Origin: JBCAXA01 sp038749025
Lineage (GTDB): Bacteria; Pseudomonadota; Gammaproteobacteria; Steroidobacterales; Woeseiaceae
Length of the DNA: 64,000 nucleotides
Assembly: GCA_038749025.1 (NCBI GenBank)
Contig: JBCDIL010000002.1
Coordinates: forward strand, 154,209-218,208
Reading direction: 5' to 3'
Part shown: piece by piece, positions 25,202 to 33,101 of the stretch
How the letters are laid out: each line of letters opens with the position of its first letter
Position numbering within the stretch: the stretch's first letter is position 1
Translations under genes and position numbers: made by a program
Notes under the pieces: generated by a model
The model's input: the letters and a program-made list of their open reading frames with translations, nothing else
Databases searched by the model: none
Told to the model about the DNA's origin: nothing

Positions 25202-25774
25202 CTACAAATCAACATCAGTACCCAATAATTCGCGTAGCGCTTTGCCTAGGAAAGAGCAACGTAACCATGTGTCGAACGAAGGTGGAGGGTCGTACTCACA
25301 GCTCCGAAACAGATCGATCTCGCCTGGGCTGAAGTTAAGAGTCCAGGACGAGATCAATGGTCCGCGATCGACATGGTCAACGAACTCGAAAAGCAGTGCA
25401 GCGAGTTCCCCGGTTCGGTCGATAAATTTGACTTCTAGCAAGGCGAGACTGTCAGTTCGACGATATCGAACTTCTTTAACGTCTCCGGCATCCTGGCAAA
25501 CCGACAGAACCCATGACAGGCGTTCAATACCCTCTTGCTGCACAGAAGGTGTTGTCGCGCGCAAGACCTGATCAATTTCTTCGCGAATGAAATCGAACGT
25601 AAATAGATCTAGCGCGTCGGCCGGGTGCTTTGCCGCCCGGCATTGTTCAAATATTTCCCAGTAGATATGGGCGTCGGCCGGAACGCTAACGAGCGATTCT
25701 TGTGCGTTGGTTACCTGAAACCAGAGAAATGTAGCGACGAGGCCGAGCGCAACAGGCTCAAACCAGGCCCTCAT
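25202..25774 (-). CDS. hypothetical secreted protein
   Basis: 190 aa, unrecognised. The N-terminus (EPVALGLVATFLWFQVTNA) is a signal peptide with possible cleavage after TNA. The mature part is acidic, mostly helical then beta, with four cysteines (EQCRAAK, SVCQDAG, RSCEYDP, LRCSFLG) that could pair in the periplasm. It overlaps the end of the PyrK-like gene by ATGA and is the last gene of the gshB-to-pyrB unit, before the repeat array. A role in pyrimidine synthesis would be surprising for an exported protein. Confidence 0.55.
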   Translation of the reverse strand: MRAWFEPVALGLVATFLWFQVTNAQESLVSVPADAHIYWEIFEQCRAAKHPADALDLFTFDFIREEIDQVLRATTPSVQQEGIERLSWVLSVCQDAGDVKEVRYRRTDSLALLEVKFIDRTGELAALLFEFVDHVDRGPLISSWTLNFSPGEIDLFRSCEYDPPPSFDTWLRCSFLGKALRELLGTDVDL

Positions 25775-26661
25775 GGACTCGCCGGAAACACACTCTCAGC
25801 ATCGAACACCGGCCCATCAACGCAAACGCGTTTCATCGTGACTTTACCGTCCGAATGAACGGGAACGGTACAACCGGCGCAGCCACCGACGGCGCAGGCC
25901 ATATATTCCTCGAGTGAGACTTTGCAGGCCACACCAACGTCTCGGGCTAGCGCAGCGGTGGCTTTCAGCATCGGCGTGGGGCCACATGCGAACAGCTCGG
26001 TTTGCGCGAGTTCAGTGTCGCTTAAGGTATTTAGGTACTGCCGCGCGAGTTCGGTCACGTAGCCGTTATAGACGGCGTCGAAGCCCGCGAGGCTGGCGAG
26101 TCGTGACGGCACGCCGCACTCATCGAGAAAGGCCATCGTCGCGTTTACTGTCTCGTCGATACCGGCTAGCGATGTCTTCGCCCGACCCATCTCGAACGGA
26201 AACGGCAGTTCCGACCCTAAGAAGGCAACGGTGGAACCGCTGTCAGTCTTATCTGCCGCCAGCGCGGCCGCAAAGAACACGACTGGCGGAATGCCGACGC
26301 CGCCGCCGATCATCACGCGATTCGGCCGCTCGGGCGCCGCTCGAAACGGCTGCCCAATCGGCCCAAGGCACGACAGCACGGTGCCAACCGTTTGCCGAGC
26401 TAACGCGGCGAGCCCGGCCCCGTGAACCTTATAAAGAATATCCAACCAGCCCTCATCGCGGTCGGCATAGAGGATCGACAGCGGCCGGCGCATCGGAATA
26501 TCCGCATCGCAGGTCAGGTGCACGAAACTACCCGGTTCCGCCACGGCCGCGATGCGCGGCGCCTGCAGCCGAATGATGAACTGCTCATTGGGCCAAACAA
26601 ATTGTTCGAGTACGGTCGCGTCCTCAACGAGGATCGTGCCGCGATGGGGCTTCGTGGTCAT
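25771..26661 (-). CDS. dihydroorotate dehydrogenase electron-transfer subunit-like (PyrK-type) FAD/2Fe-2S reductase
   Basis: 296 aa. Ferredoxin-reductase-like protein: an FAD domain (about residues 15-105) with RRPLSILYAD, a nucleotide-binding domain (MIGGGVGIPPVVFFAAAL, LFACGPTPML), and a C-terminal cysteine motif CAVGGCAGCTV...RVCVDGPVF that binds a 2Fe-2S cluster, as in PyrK. PyrK passes electrons from PyrD type 1B to NAD+. Its position directly behind pyrB (ATGA overlap) supports a pyrimidine role, but no pyrD type 1B gene is in the window. Other PyrK-like proteins serve sulfide or glutamate-synthase-type enzymes, so the partner is open. Confidence 0.8.
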   Translation of the reverse strand: MTTKPHRGTILVEDATVLEQFVWPNEQFIIRLQAPRIAAVAEPGSFVHLTCDADIPMRRPLSILYADRDEGWLDILYKVHGAGLAALARQTVGTVLSCLGPIGQPFRAAPERPNRVMIGGGVGIPPVVFFAAALAADKTDSGSTVAFLGSELPFPFEMGRAKTSLAGIDETVNATMAFLDECGVPSRLASLAGFDAVYNGYVTELARQYLNTLSDTELAQTELFACGPTPMLKATAALARDVGVACKVSLEEYMACAVGGCAGCTVPVHSDGKVTMKRVCVDGPVFDAESVFPASP

Positions 26662-27665
26662 TGCGTTAGGTGCCGAATTCGATTGTCGTGAATCTTGCTG
26701 AGCACCGCCATCCGTATGGCAACGCCGTTCGCGACTTGCTCGGTAATGACCGACTGCGGCCCGTCGGCGACATCCGAGCCGATTTCGACGCCGCGGTTCA
26801 TTGGCCCGGGGTGCATAACGATCGCATCCGGCTTGGCGAGCGTGAGTCGACCGGCCGTGATACCGAACTTCTCATGGTAGTCATCCGCGTCCGGGCCGCC
26901 GTCGGGGCTTTCCAACCGTTCACGTTGAATTCTGAGTGTCATCACGACATCGGCGCCGCGCAGCGCATCGTCGACCGAATCGATAATGCGGGCTGCCGGG
27001 TAGGCATCGGCATCAGGCGCGAGACTGCCTGGTGCCGCGAGGCGGCACTCGCCGACCCCGAGCGCGGTCAGCGCGTGGTACGCCGAGCGGGCGACACGCG
27101 AATGGCCCACATCGCCGACGATCGCGACGACCAATTGGTCGAAACGTCCTTTGTGGCGACGGATGGTTAGTGCATCGAGTAAGCCTTGGGTCGGATGCGC
27201 AACGCTCGCTTCGCCGGCATTGAGGATCGCAACATGCGGTTGAATGTGCTCGGCGATCATCCGCGGTACGCCAGCGCTGGCGTCGCGCACGACAAAGTAG
27301 TCGCAACGCATCGCCTCCAACGTATAGATGGTATCGAGGATACTCTCGCCTTTGATCCGCGACGATGTGTTCACATCGAGATTGATGACGTCGGCGGCGA
27401 GGCGTTTTGCGGCCAGTTCAAACGATGCCCGCGTCCGCGTGCTAGGTTCGAAAAAGAGGTTGGCGACGGTATAACCGCCCAAGCTTGTGTTGCGGACCGG
27501 TTGCGCGTGCGTCGGCGCCTGAAAACTATCGGCGATATCGAGTAGCGTCGTGATGTCGTCGCCGGACAAACCGTCCAGCGTCAGCAGATGGCGAAGCGTG
27601 CCATCGGGCCAGCGTTGGATATCATTGGTCGGCGTGCTCGCGACGGTCTCGGGGGATGCGCTCAT
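26658..27665 (-). CDS. pyrB: aspartate carbamoyltransferase catalytic subunit
   Basis: 335 aa. Condenses carbamoyl phosphate and aspartate, the committed step of pyrimidine synthesis. Carbamoyl-phosphate site FFEPSTRTRASFELAAKRL (STRT); later motifs are HPTQGLLDAL, VGDVGHSRVARS and MHPGPMNRGVEI. About 30 residues longer at the N-terminus than E. coli PyrB, as in the Pseudomonas class A enzyme, which needs a PyrC-like partner. ATG 27665 starts 20 bases after the ruvX stop; an upstream in-frame start would overlap ruvX. No pyrI, pyrR or pyrC-like gene adjoins it. Confidence 0.95.
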   Translation of the reverse strand: MSASPETVASTPTNDIQRWPDGTLRHLLTLDGLSGDDITTLLDIADSFQAPTHAQPVRNTSLGGYTVANLFFEPSTRTRASFELAAKRLAADVINLDVNTSSRIKGESILDTIYTLEAMRCDYFVVRDASAGVPRMIAEHIQPHVAILNAGEASVAHPTQGLLDALTIRRHKGRFDQLVVAIVGDVGHSRVARSAYHALTALGVGECRLAAPGSLAPDADAYPAARIIDSVDDALRGADVVMTLRIQRERLESPDGGPDADDYHEKFGITAGRLTLAKPDAIVMHPGPMNRGVEIGSDVADGPQSVITEQVANGVAIRMAVLSKIHDNRIRHLTQ

Positions 27666-27685
27666 CGCGCGCAGTTTAGCAGAGC

Positions 27686-28117
27686 TTAGGTTGCGGGCGA
27701 TGCGTCTTGCAGCCACTGCTCGGCGATGATTCGAGCCGCCTCAGCATCGATGTCACCTGGGCGTGAGCGGCGTGCACCCGCTTGGCGGCGCGCTTTCAGG
27801 CGCGCTTCGGCTTCGCGCGAGCTAAAGCTCTCATCGACGAGATCGACGGGGATAGCATGGCGAGCCAGTCCGTCGGCGAACGCCAGTAGTTGCTTGCGGA
27901 TCGACGAAGCCGATGAGCTGTCATTGTGCGGCAACCCGACCAATAGTCGGCTGGGCCGCCATTGTCGAACGAGTGTATCGATAGCGGAGTCGAGTGCGGC
28001 GCCGCTCGCATGCAGCGTCGTTAATGCGGTTGCGGTGCCGGTGATCGATTGACCGACAGCGACACCGACGCGCGCCAGACCGAAGTCGAACGCCAGGACC
28101 GTTTGATCATTAGTCAT
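27686..28117 (-). CDS. ruvX: RuvX/YqgF Holliday junction resolvase-like, pre-16S rRNA nuclease
   Basis: 143 aa RNase H-fold protein. AFDFGLARVGVAVGQ gives the first catalytic Asp; GLPHND and the DESFSSREAEARLK and DIDAEAARIIAEQWL motifs supply the remaining acidic residues. In E. coli YqgF processes the 5' end of 16S rRNA. Asn-Asp in GLPHND replaces the common GLPxNxDG form with its glycine lost, a mild deviation. ATG 28117 overlaps the algH end by 8 bases. Part of the conserved algH-ruvX-pyrB order. Confidence 0.9.
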   Translation of the reverse strand: MTNDQTVLAFDFGLARVGVAVGQSITGTATALTTLHASGAALDSAIDTLVRQWRPSRLLVGLPHNDSSSASSIRKQLLAFADGLARHAIPVDLVDESFSSREAEARLKARRQAGARRSRPGDIDAEAARIIAEQWLQDASPAT

Positions 28118-28685
28118 GACCGGCGTTCGGTGCAATGCGACTAAGGTCGACGCCGATCAGTTCAGCGGCGGCACGCCAGCGCGCTTCGAACGGCAAGTCG
28201 AAGACGATTCGGCTGTCGCACGGTGTCGTCAGCCAGGCGTTACTGAGGATCTCTGTCTCGAGTTGCCCGCCTTCCCAACCAGCGTAACCGAGTCCGAATA
28301 AAGCCCGGCCGGGCGCCTCCTGCGCGGCCATGGAGCCGACCACGTCGAGCGCGAAACTGAGTCGCAAATCGGGCGCGAGATCTAACGTCGAGTCGAACTC
28401 ACCGTCGAAGCCGTGCAACACAAAACCGCGATCGCGCGCGACAGGACCGCCGGAAACAACGGTTTGTGCCGCGACATCATCCGACTTTGCTTCGAGCTGG
28501 AGCTCGCCCAATACGTCGCCGAACGTCAACGGCAATGGCTTGTTGATGACGACACCCATTGCGCCATCGGCGTTGTGTTCGCAAATTAGGGTGACTGTCG
28601 CTTCAAAGCTCGGATCGTTCAAGCTCGGCATGGCCACGAGGAACTGATTTTTGAGCGATGTTTCCACGCTAGCGCAACGCCTCAA
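28110..28685 (-). CDS. algH: YqgE/AlgH family protein
   Basis: 191 aa. SLKNQFLVAMPSLNDPSFEATVTLICEHNADGAMGVVINKPL is the conserved family opening, followed by VVSGGPVARDRGFVLH and LFGLGYAGWEGGQLETEIL with an Asn at the SNAWL step. AlgH was named for alginate gene regulation in Pseudomonas, but the molecular function is unsettled. Overlaps tonB by ATGA upstream and ruvX downstream. GTG seven codons in is an alternative start. Confidence 0.93.
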   Translation of the reverse strand: MRRCASVETSLKNQFLVAMPSLNDPSFEATVTLICEHNADGAMGVVINKPLPLTFGDVLGELQLEAKSDDVAAQTVVSGGPVARDRGFVLHGFDGEFDSTLDLAPDLRLSFALDVVGSMAAQEAPGRALFGLGYAGWEGGQLETEILSNAWLTTPCDSRIVFDLPFEARWRAAAELIGVDLSRIAPNAGHD

Positions 28686-29575
28686 TAGACCCGCGCGAAC
28701 TCAAACCGGTAGCGAAACCGCAGCGAATCGTAGTCGTCTTTGAGATGGCCGGGTATAGGTGGGTACGGAGACGCTTGGCGAAGGACATTAAGCGCCGCTT
28801 GATCGACGCTTCCGTTACCAGATGACCGGACTACGACGATCTCGGTTAGCGATCCTTCGAGGTCTATCTTAACTTCAATAATCGGACTGCCGGAGTCGGC
28901 GAAACTCGCGAGTTGTTCACGGTTGTAAAACCGGGTGCCGGCCGTCTCAACCTGCCGCTTCCAGGCGGCGAGGTACGTCGCTAATTCACTCTCGCGTGTA
29001 TCGACACTAAAGACGAGCTCGCGTGGATCCGGGTCATAAAGCTCGGGCTGCTGCCATTCACGTTCTGGCAGCGGCAGCGACTGCTCAACACCGGTCGGCG
29101 GGCTACTCGGGTTCGACGGCGAGTCTTCCGGTTCGGGAGGTCGATCGTTAAGCGCTTGCGAGCGGGCCGCCGGGTCTGTTGAAGATATGGCTGCAGCGAG
29201 ATCGAATTCGGCCGGGTCCACATCCGGTGCGATATCGCCAAGCATCTCGGTGAGTTCGCCGGGCGCACTAACGCCTGGCGGTGGTGCGCCGGCCGGGGTC
29301 CGGTCTGACGTTGAGCCTGCACCGGTTTGGCTAACCGCAGCGAGATACGCCGCTTCATCAGGTCGAACGATCCGTTGATTCGTGTCCGATAAGACAACCA
29401 CGTCCAATGTCAGCGACGTATCGGTCGCCTCCGGAAGTCCGATATCGAAGGTAACGCCAAGAATAACCAGGGCGTGGAACAACGCTGCCAGAAACAACAT
29501 TGGTGGCAGTCTGTCCGTATCCGGCGCCGTTACCGGTAACATGCCGCGCTCGAGGACAACCGGCGTACTATTCAT
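28682..29575 (-). CDS. TonB-family energy transducer
   Basis: 297 aa. One membrane helix near residues 25-45 (PMLFLAALFHALVILGVTFDIGL), a long proline/acidic periplasmic spacer (about 70-200), and a C-terminal TonB domain (EVKIDLEGSLTEIVVVRSSGNGSVDQAALNVLRQASPYPPIP). Links proton-motive force to the outer membrane. In this gene neighbourhood of Pseudomonas the tonB paralogue has been tied to twitching motility, which fits the adjacent pil-chp genes. ATG 29575 overlaps apbE by 8 bases. No exbB or exbD nearby. Confidence 0.88.
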   Translation of the reverse strand: MNSTPVVLERGMLPVTAPDTDRLPPMLFLAALFHALVILGVTFDIGLPEATDTSLTLDVVVLSDTNQRIVRPDEAAYLAAVSQTGAGSTSDRTPAGAPPPGVSAPGELTEMLGDIAPDVDPAEFDLAAAISSTDPAARSQALNDRPPEPEDSPSNPSSPPTGVEQSLPLPEREWQQPELYDPDPRELVFSVDTRESELATYLAAWKRQVETAGTRFYNREQLASFADSGSPIIEVKIDLEGSLTEIVVVRSSGNGSVDQAALNVLRQASPYPPIPGHLKDDYDSLRFRYRFEFARVY

Positions 29576-30593
29576 CGCTGGTCTCAATCGGCTCGGTTAG
29601 CCAAGTTAGCCGCGAGCGCATTGCTGCGGTGCTGTGGCGGTGGCCATTGGCGTCAATCATGAGTGCGTAGTTTACGCCCATCTGCTCGGCCATTTCGTGA
29701 AACAGGGCCGGTCCTGCCACCATCAATGCCGTCGCAGCGGCATCGGCCAGGATCGGCTCAGTGGCGACGACCGTGACCGCTTGCGAGCCGTGACCGGGTC
29801 GTCCGGTACGCGGGTCTATGATGTGGTGCAGGCGCTCGCCATCCACGACGCGAAAGCGTGCATAGTCGCCAGATGTGACGATAGCTTCACCGTTCGCGGC
29901 GGTGAGATAGGCGGGTGGCATACCACCGCGAGGCGCCGCGATACCGATGCGTAAGTTGGCGCGCTGGTGTTTGTCGACCACTAGCACGTCGCCGCCAAGA
30001 TCGATGACGGCCACGTCGATCGACGAGGCGTTGATAATCTCGCGCAGCGCCGCCATCGCCATCCCTTTGGCGATTCCGCCCAGGTCGACTACGACGCCGG
30101 GTGTATCGGTCGTCACGGTGGCCGTACCGCTAGCTGCGTTGATCGCGACCGTCAACAAGGCGCGCGCCGGTGTGCGCGCAATCGCATCCCTCGCGGGTGC
30201 GGGTTGGCCTTCACCAACGCCTGAATCGAAATGCCACAGTGCCACGTAGGCGCCGACCGTCGGGTCGAATAGGCCGTCACTCCGATCGCGCATCGTGGTT
30301 GCCTCAACAATACGTTGCGCCATCGCTGCAGTCGTCGTGGCGCGTGTCGATACCGCTAACTGTGCGTTAACGTCAGCTAGCTCCCCATCGCCCCAGGCAT
30401 ACCAATCGCGATTCCAGCGGTTCAATTGCCGCTCGATGTCATCGGCGAGCGCGCGCGCCGCGTCAGTGCCGGCGCCACGTAGATCGATCCGTACCTCGGT
30501 GCCGAAAGCATAGAGCTCGCGTTGATAGCGATCCGGCTGTGGCGAGCACGCGGTGAGTACCGCGAGTACGACGATCGCAAGCGCGGGCTTCAC
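29568..30593 (-). CDS. apbE: FAD:protein FMN transferase lipoprotein
   Basis: 341 aa. Lipoprotein signal (ALAIVVLAVLTACSP). ApbE attaches FMN to Thr/Ser of exported redox proteins such as NqrB/NqrC and RnfG. MGTE-type opening (YAFGTEVRIDLRG), DLGGIAKGMAMAALRE, DLGGDVLVV, TSGDYARFRVVDGERLHHIIDPRTGRPG and VVATEPILADAAATALMV cover the flavin- and Mg-binding core. GTG 30593 overlaps gshB by GTGA. An unusual inclusion between gshB and tonB; no rnf or nqr genes are in the window to be its target. Confidence 0.92.
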   Translation of the reverse strand: MKPALAIVVLAVLTACSPQPDRYQRELYAFGTEVRIDLRGAGTDAARALADDIERQLNRWNRDWYAWGDGELADVNAQLAVSTRATTTAAMAQRIVEATTMRDRSDGLFDPTVGAYVALWHFDSGVGEGQPAPARDAIARTPARALLTVAINAASGTATVTTDTPGVVVDLGGIAKGMAMAALREIINASSIDVAVIDLGGDVLVVDKHQRANLRIGIAAPRGGMPPAYLTAANGEAIVTSGDYARFRVVDGERLHHIIDPRTGRPGHGSQAVTVVATEPILADAAATALMVAGPALFHEMAEQMGVNYALMIDANGHRHSTAAMRSRLTWLTEPIETSDE

Positions 30594-31552
30594 GCGTGGT
30601 CGAGTTGCCGTTCGATGGCGTCGAAGAGTCGGCCAGCGCTATTCGTACCGAATTGCCGGTCTATTTCCCGAATACCGGTTGGGCTCGTGACATTGATTTC
30701 CGTGAGGGCCGAACCGATGACGTCCAAACCGGCGAACAGCACGCCCGCTTGCTTCAGACGCTCGCCAACGCGTACCGCGATGTGTCGCTCGGTATCGCTG
30801 AGCGCACGACCTTCACCGCGGGCTCCCATCACGAGATTACCGCGCGGGTCATCGCCGCCCGGTACACGGGCCAACAAATACTCGAGCGGCTCGCCGTCAA
30901 TAACGATTACGCGCTTATCGCCATCGACGATCTCCGGTACATACGCCTGCGCCATCGCGAAGCGTTGCTCGTTGTCGGTCAGTGTTTCCAGGATAACGTT
31001 CGTATTTGGCGCCCCTTGCTCAACCGAGAAAATCGAGCGGCCGCCCATCCCGTCCAGCGGTTTGACGATCGCCTTGCCTTGCGCAGCGATGAACCGCTTT
31101 ATTGTCTGTTTCGAGCGCGACACCAACGTCGGCGGACACAGGTCTGGAAACCACGCCGTGAACATTTTCTCGTTCATGTCACGCAGTGCCTGCGGTCGAT
31201 TGACCACCAACGCACCGGTTTCGCTGGCCCGTTCCAGAATGTAGGTCGTGTAGACGTATTCCATGTCGAACGGTGGGTCTTTGCGCATCAGTATGACGTC
31301 GAGCGAGCCCAATTGACGGGTTTCGGCGTCGCCAAACTCAAAGAAATCGATCGTCTGGTCGATAACCCGCAGAGAACGTCCGGCCCCGAATGCGACGCCA
31401 TTGTCGAGCCAAAGATCCTGCTGCTCGAAGTAAATCAGCTCGTAATCGCGCTGCTGGGCTTCGAGCAGCATCGCGAAGCTCGTGTCTTTTTCCGGTTTAA
31501 TCGTTGCGATCGGGTCCATAACGATCCCAAGTCGCTTTCTTGACGCTGCCAT
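30590..31552 (-). CDS. gshB: glutathione synthetase
   Basis: 320 aa, typical length. ATP-grasp ligase joining gamma-glutamylcysteine and glycine. N-terminal MDPIATIKPEKDTSFAMLLEAQ is the classic GshB opening; KPLDGMGGRSIF is the ATP-grasp glycine loop; VMGARGEGRALSDTE and NVTSPTGIREID complete the active site. ATG 31552 is used; TTG at 31570 with GGAGA four bases upstream is an alternative. First gene of the minus-strand unit, divergent from pilG as in Pseudomonas. Confidence 0.96.
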   Translation of the reverse strand: MAASRKRLGIVMDPIATIKPEKDTSFAMLLEAQQRDYELIYFEQQDLWLDNGVAFGAGRSLRVIDQTIDFFEFGDAETRQLGSLDVILMRKDPPFDMEYVYTTYILERASETGALVVNRPQALRDMNEKMFTAWFPDLCPPTLVSRSKQTIKRFIAAQGKAIVKPLDGMGGRSIFSVEQGAPNTNVILETLTDNEQRFAMAQAYVPEIVDGDKRVIVIDGEPLEYLLARVPGGDDPRGNLVMGARGEGRALSDTERHIAVRVGERLKQAGVLFAGLDVIGSALTEINVTSPTGIREIDRQFGTNSAGRLFDAIERQLDHA

Positions 31553-31585
31553 ATGAGCCGCCGTAGTCAACTGTCTCCGTGCCTA

Positions 31586-31615
31586 GTATTATTGCAGTGG
31601 ATAGCGCATTTCCAA
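31586..31615 (-). promoter_or_regulatory. candidate sigma-70 promoter of the gshB operon
   Basis: On the minus strand TTGGAA (31610-31615), 18-base spacer, TAATAC (31586-31591), about 35 bases before the gshB start. Moderate match only. Confidence 0.3.
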
Positions 31616-31722
31616 TACACCGGCGTGCGTCGTGGCACGAAATCGACCGATGTGCTATCTAGCGCGCTGGATCGGGCGATTGCCGGCGAACTTGCGCGTC
31701 CGCAACAACGGTGGAGCACAGT

Positions 31723-32115
31723 GTGGTAGCTAGCCAGTCAGGCAGCCTGCAGGGCATGAAGATTCTGGTCATCGATGACTCGAAAACGATTCGGCGCACA
31801 GCCGAGACATTACTAACCAAGGAAGGGTGTGAGGTCCACACGGCGGTGGACGGTTTCGACGCGCTGTCGAAAATCGCCGATCACCAGCCTGACATCATTT
31901 TTGTCGACATCATGATGCCGCGGTTAGACGGGTATCAGACCTGTTCATTAATTAAGCACAACAAAGCTTTTCGGGAGACGCCGGTCATCATGCTGTCGAG
32001 CAAAGACGGCTTGTTTGATCGCGCACGGGGACGAATCGTCGGTTCGGAGCAATATTTGACCAAACCGTTTACCAAAGACGAATTGCTGGGCGCGATTTCA
32101 GATCAGCTCGGCTGA
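31723..32115 (+). CDS. pilG: type IV pilus response regulator PilG
   Basis: 130 aa single receiver domain. ILVIDDSKTIRRTAETLLTKEGC, phosphoacceptor Asp in IIFVDIMMPRLDGYQTC, and Lys in YLTKPFTKDELLGAI are intact and nearly identical in pattern to Pseudomonas PilG, which promotes pilus extension through PilB-side control and cAMP signalling. GTG 31723 has GGTGGAG six bases upstream; GTG 31711 is an in-frame alternative. First gene of the chemosensory operon. Confidence 0.94.
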   Translation: MVASQSGSLQGMKILVIDDSKTIRRTAETLLTKEGCEVHTAVDGFDALSKIADHQPDIIFVDIMMPRLDGYQTCSLIKHNKAFRETPVIMLSSKDGLFDRARGRIVGSEQYLTKPFTKDELLGAISDQLG

Positions 32116-32140
32116 GCGGCATGGCCGCAGAGGTGTCACG

Positions 32141-32506
32141 ATGCCAACCGTATTGATAGTCGATGACTCGCCGACCGAAGTTCACGTCATGCAAGAAATG
32201 TTGTCGCGGAACGGGTTTGAAACGCTGGTCGCCGAAGACGGCGATTCGGCGCGCCTTCAAGCCGAGCGGCACATTCCCGACGTCATCCTAATGGACGTTG
32301 TCATGCCTGGACTCAATGGCTTCCAGGCAACGCGCGAGATTTCTCGCAATCCACAGACGGCCAAGATACCGATCATCATCGTCAGCACGAAAGACCAAGA
32401 GACCGATCGGATCTGGGGTATTCGGCAAGGTGCAGCCGAGTACCTCACCAAGCCTGTCAAGGAGAAAGACTTGATCAGTAAGATTCGCAGCGTGGTAGCC
32501 GGCTAA
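32141..32506 (+). CDS. pilH: type IV pilus response regulator PilH
   Basis: 121 aa single receiver domain. LIVDDSPTEVHVMQEMLSRNGFETL, phosphoacceptor Asp in VILMDVVMPGLNGFQATR, and Lys in YLTKPVKEKDLI. The ATREIS and GIRQGAAEYLTKPV patterns are PilH-type. In Pseudomonas PilH acts as a phosphate sink or antagonist to PilG. Starts 25 bases after pilG and ends one base before the pilI GTG. Confidence 0.94.
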   Translation: MPTVLIVDDSPTEVHVMQEMLSRNGFETLVAEDGDSARLQAERHIPDVILMDVVMPGLNGFQATREISRNPQTAKIPIIIVSTKDQETDRIWGIRQGAAEYLTKPVKEKDLISKIRSVVAG

Positions 32507-32507
32507 C

Positions 32508-33071
32508 GTGACGGCCGACGGCAACATACGCGCGCTCAGAGAGTCACCGTTTGAATTGCTGCGCGAGCTCGAGAACCGCGCACGGCTCGCTGTGTCAGGT
32601 CAAGGGCGCGCCGCGGCGTTACCGGCCGAATGGGTCGGTGTCGGTTTTCGTCTGGGTGGTGAGTCCTATTTAGCCTCGCGCGACGAGGTTCGCGAGATCC
32701 TGATGCCCCCGGAGGCGATGACCCGCGTACCGGGCACGAAACCGTGGTTGAGTGGTATTGCCAATGTTCGCGGTCAGCTGCTCGTGATCGTCGACTTACG
32801 GGGTCTTCTCGGCAGCGGTCGGTCGACGCTTGATCGCGATACACGCATCATCAGCGTCAATCACCGCGAGGCGTCGTGCGGGCTATTGGTCGACGAGGTG
32901 CTCGGATTTCGCCGCTTCGTCGACAACGAATACAGTGCAGATGTCCCGCAGACAATCGTACGCTGCGAGGAATACCTTACCGGTGCGTTCCGGCGAGGCA
33001 GCGAAACCTGGCCGGTGTTCGCGCTGCGTCAATTGGTGGAAAGCGACCGCTTTCTGAAAGCAGCGAGCTAA
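32508..33071 (+). CDS. pilI: CheW-like adaptor PilI
   Basis: 187 aa CheW-domain protein linking the PilJ receptor to the ChpA kinase. After a 40-residue N-terminal lead, GVGFRLGGESYLASRDEVREILMPPEAMTRVPGTKPWLSGIANVRGQLLVIVDLRGLLG matches the CheW fold, including the receptor-contact NVRGQ segment. GTG start at 32508, one base after pilH stop. Confidence 0.92.
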   Translation: MTADGNIRALRESPFELLRELENRARLAVSGQGRAAALPAEWVGVGFRLGGESYLASRDEVREILMPPEAMTRVPGTKPWLSGIANVRGQLLVIVDLRGLLGSGRSTLDRDTRIISVNHREASCGLLVDEVLGFRRFVDNEYSADVPQTIVRCEEYLTGAFRRGSETWPVFALRQLVESDRFLKAAS

Positions 33072-33101
33072 CGCGACCAGGCCCGCAACGAGTAACTCGA
33101 C

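Noticed and set aside
31630..31670. Possible sigma-54 promoter (TGGCACGAAAT) upstream of pilG
   Set aside because: The TGGCAC half is present but no TTGC follows at the required five-base spacing.
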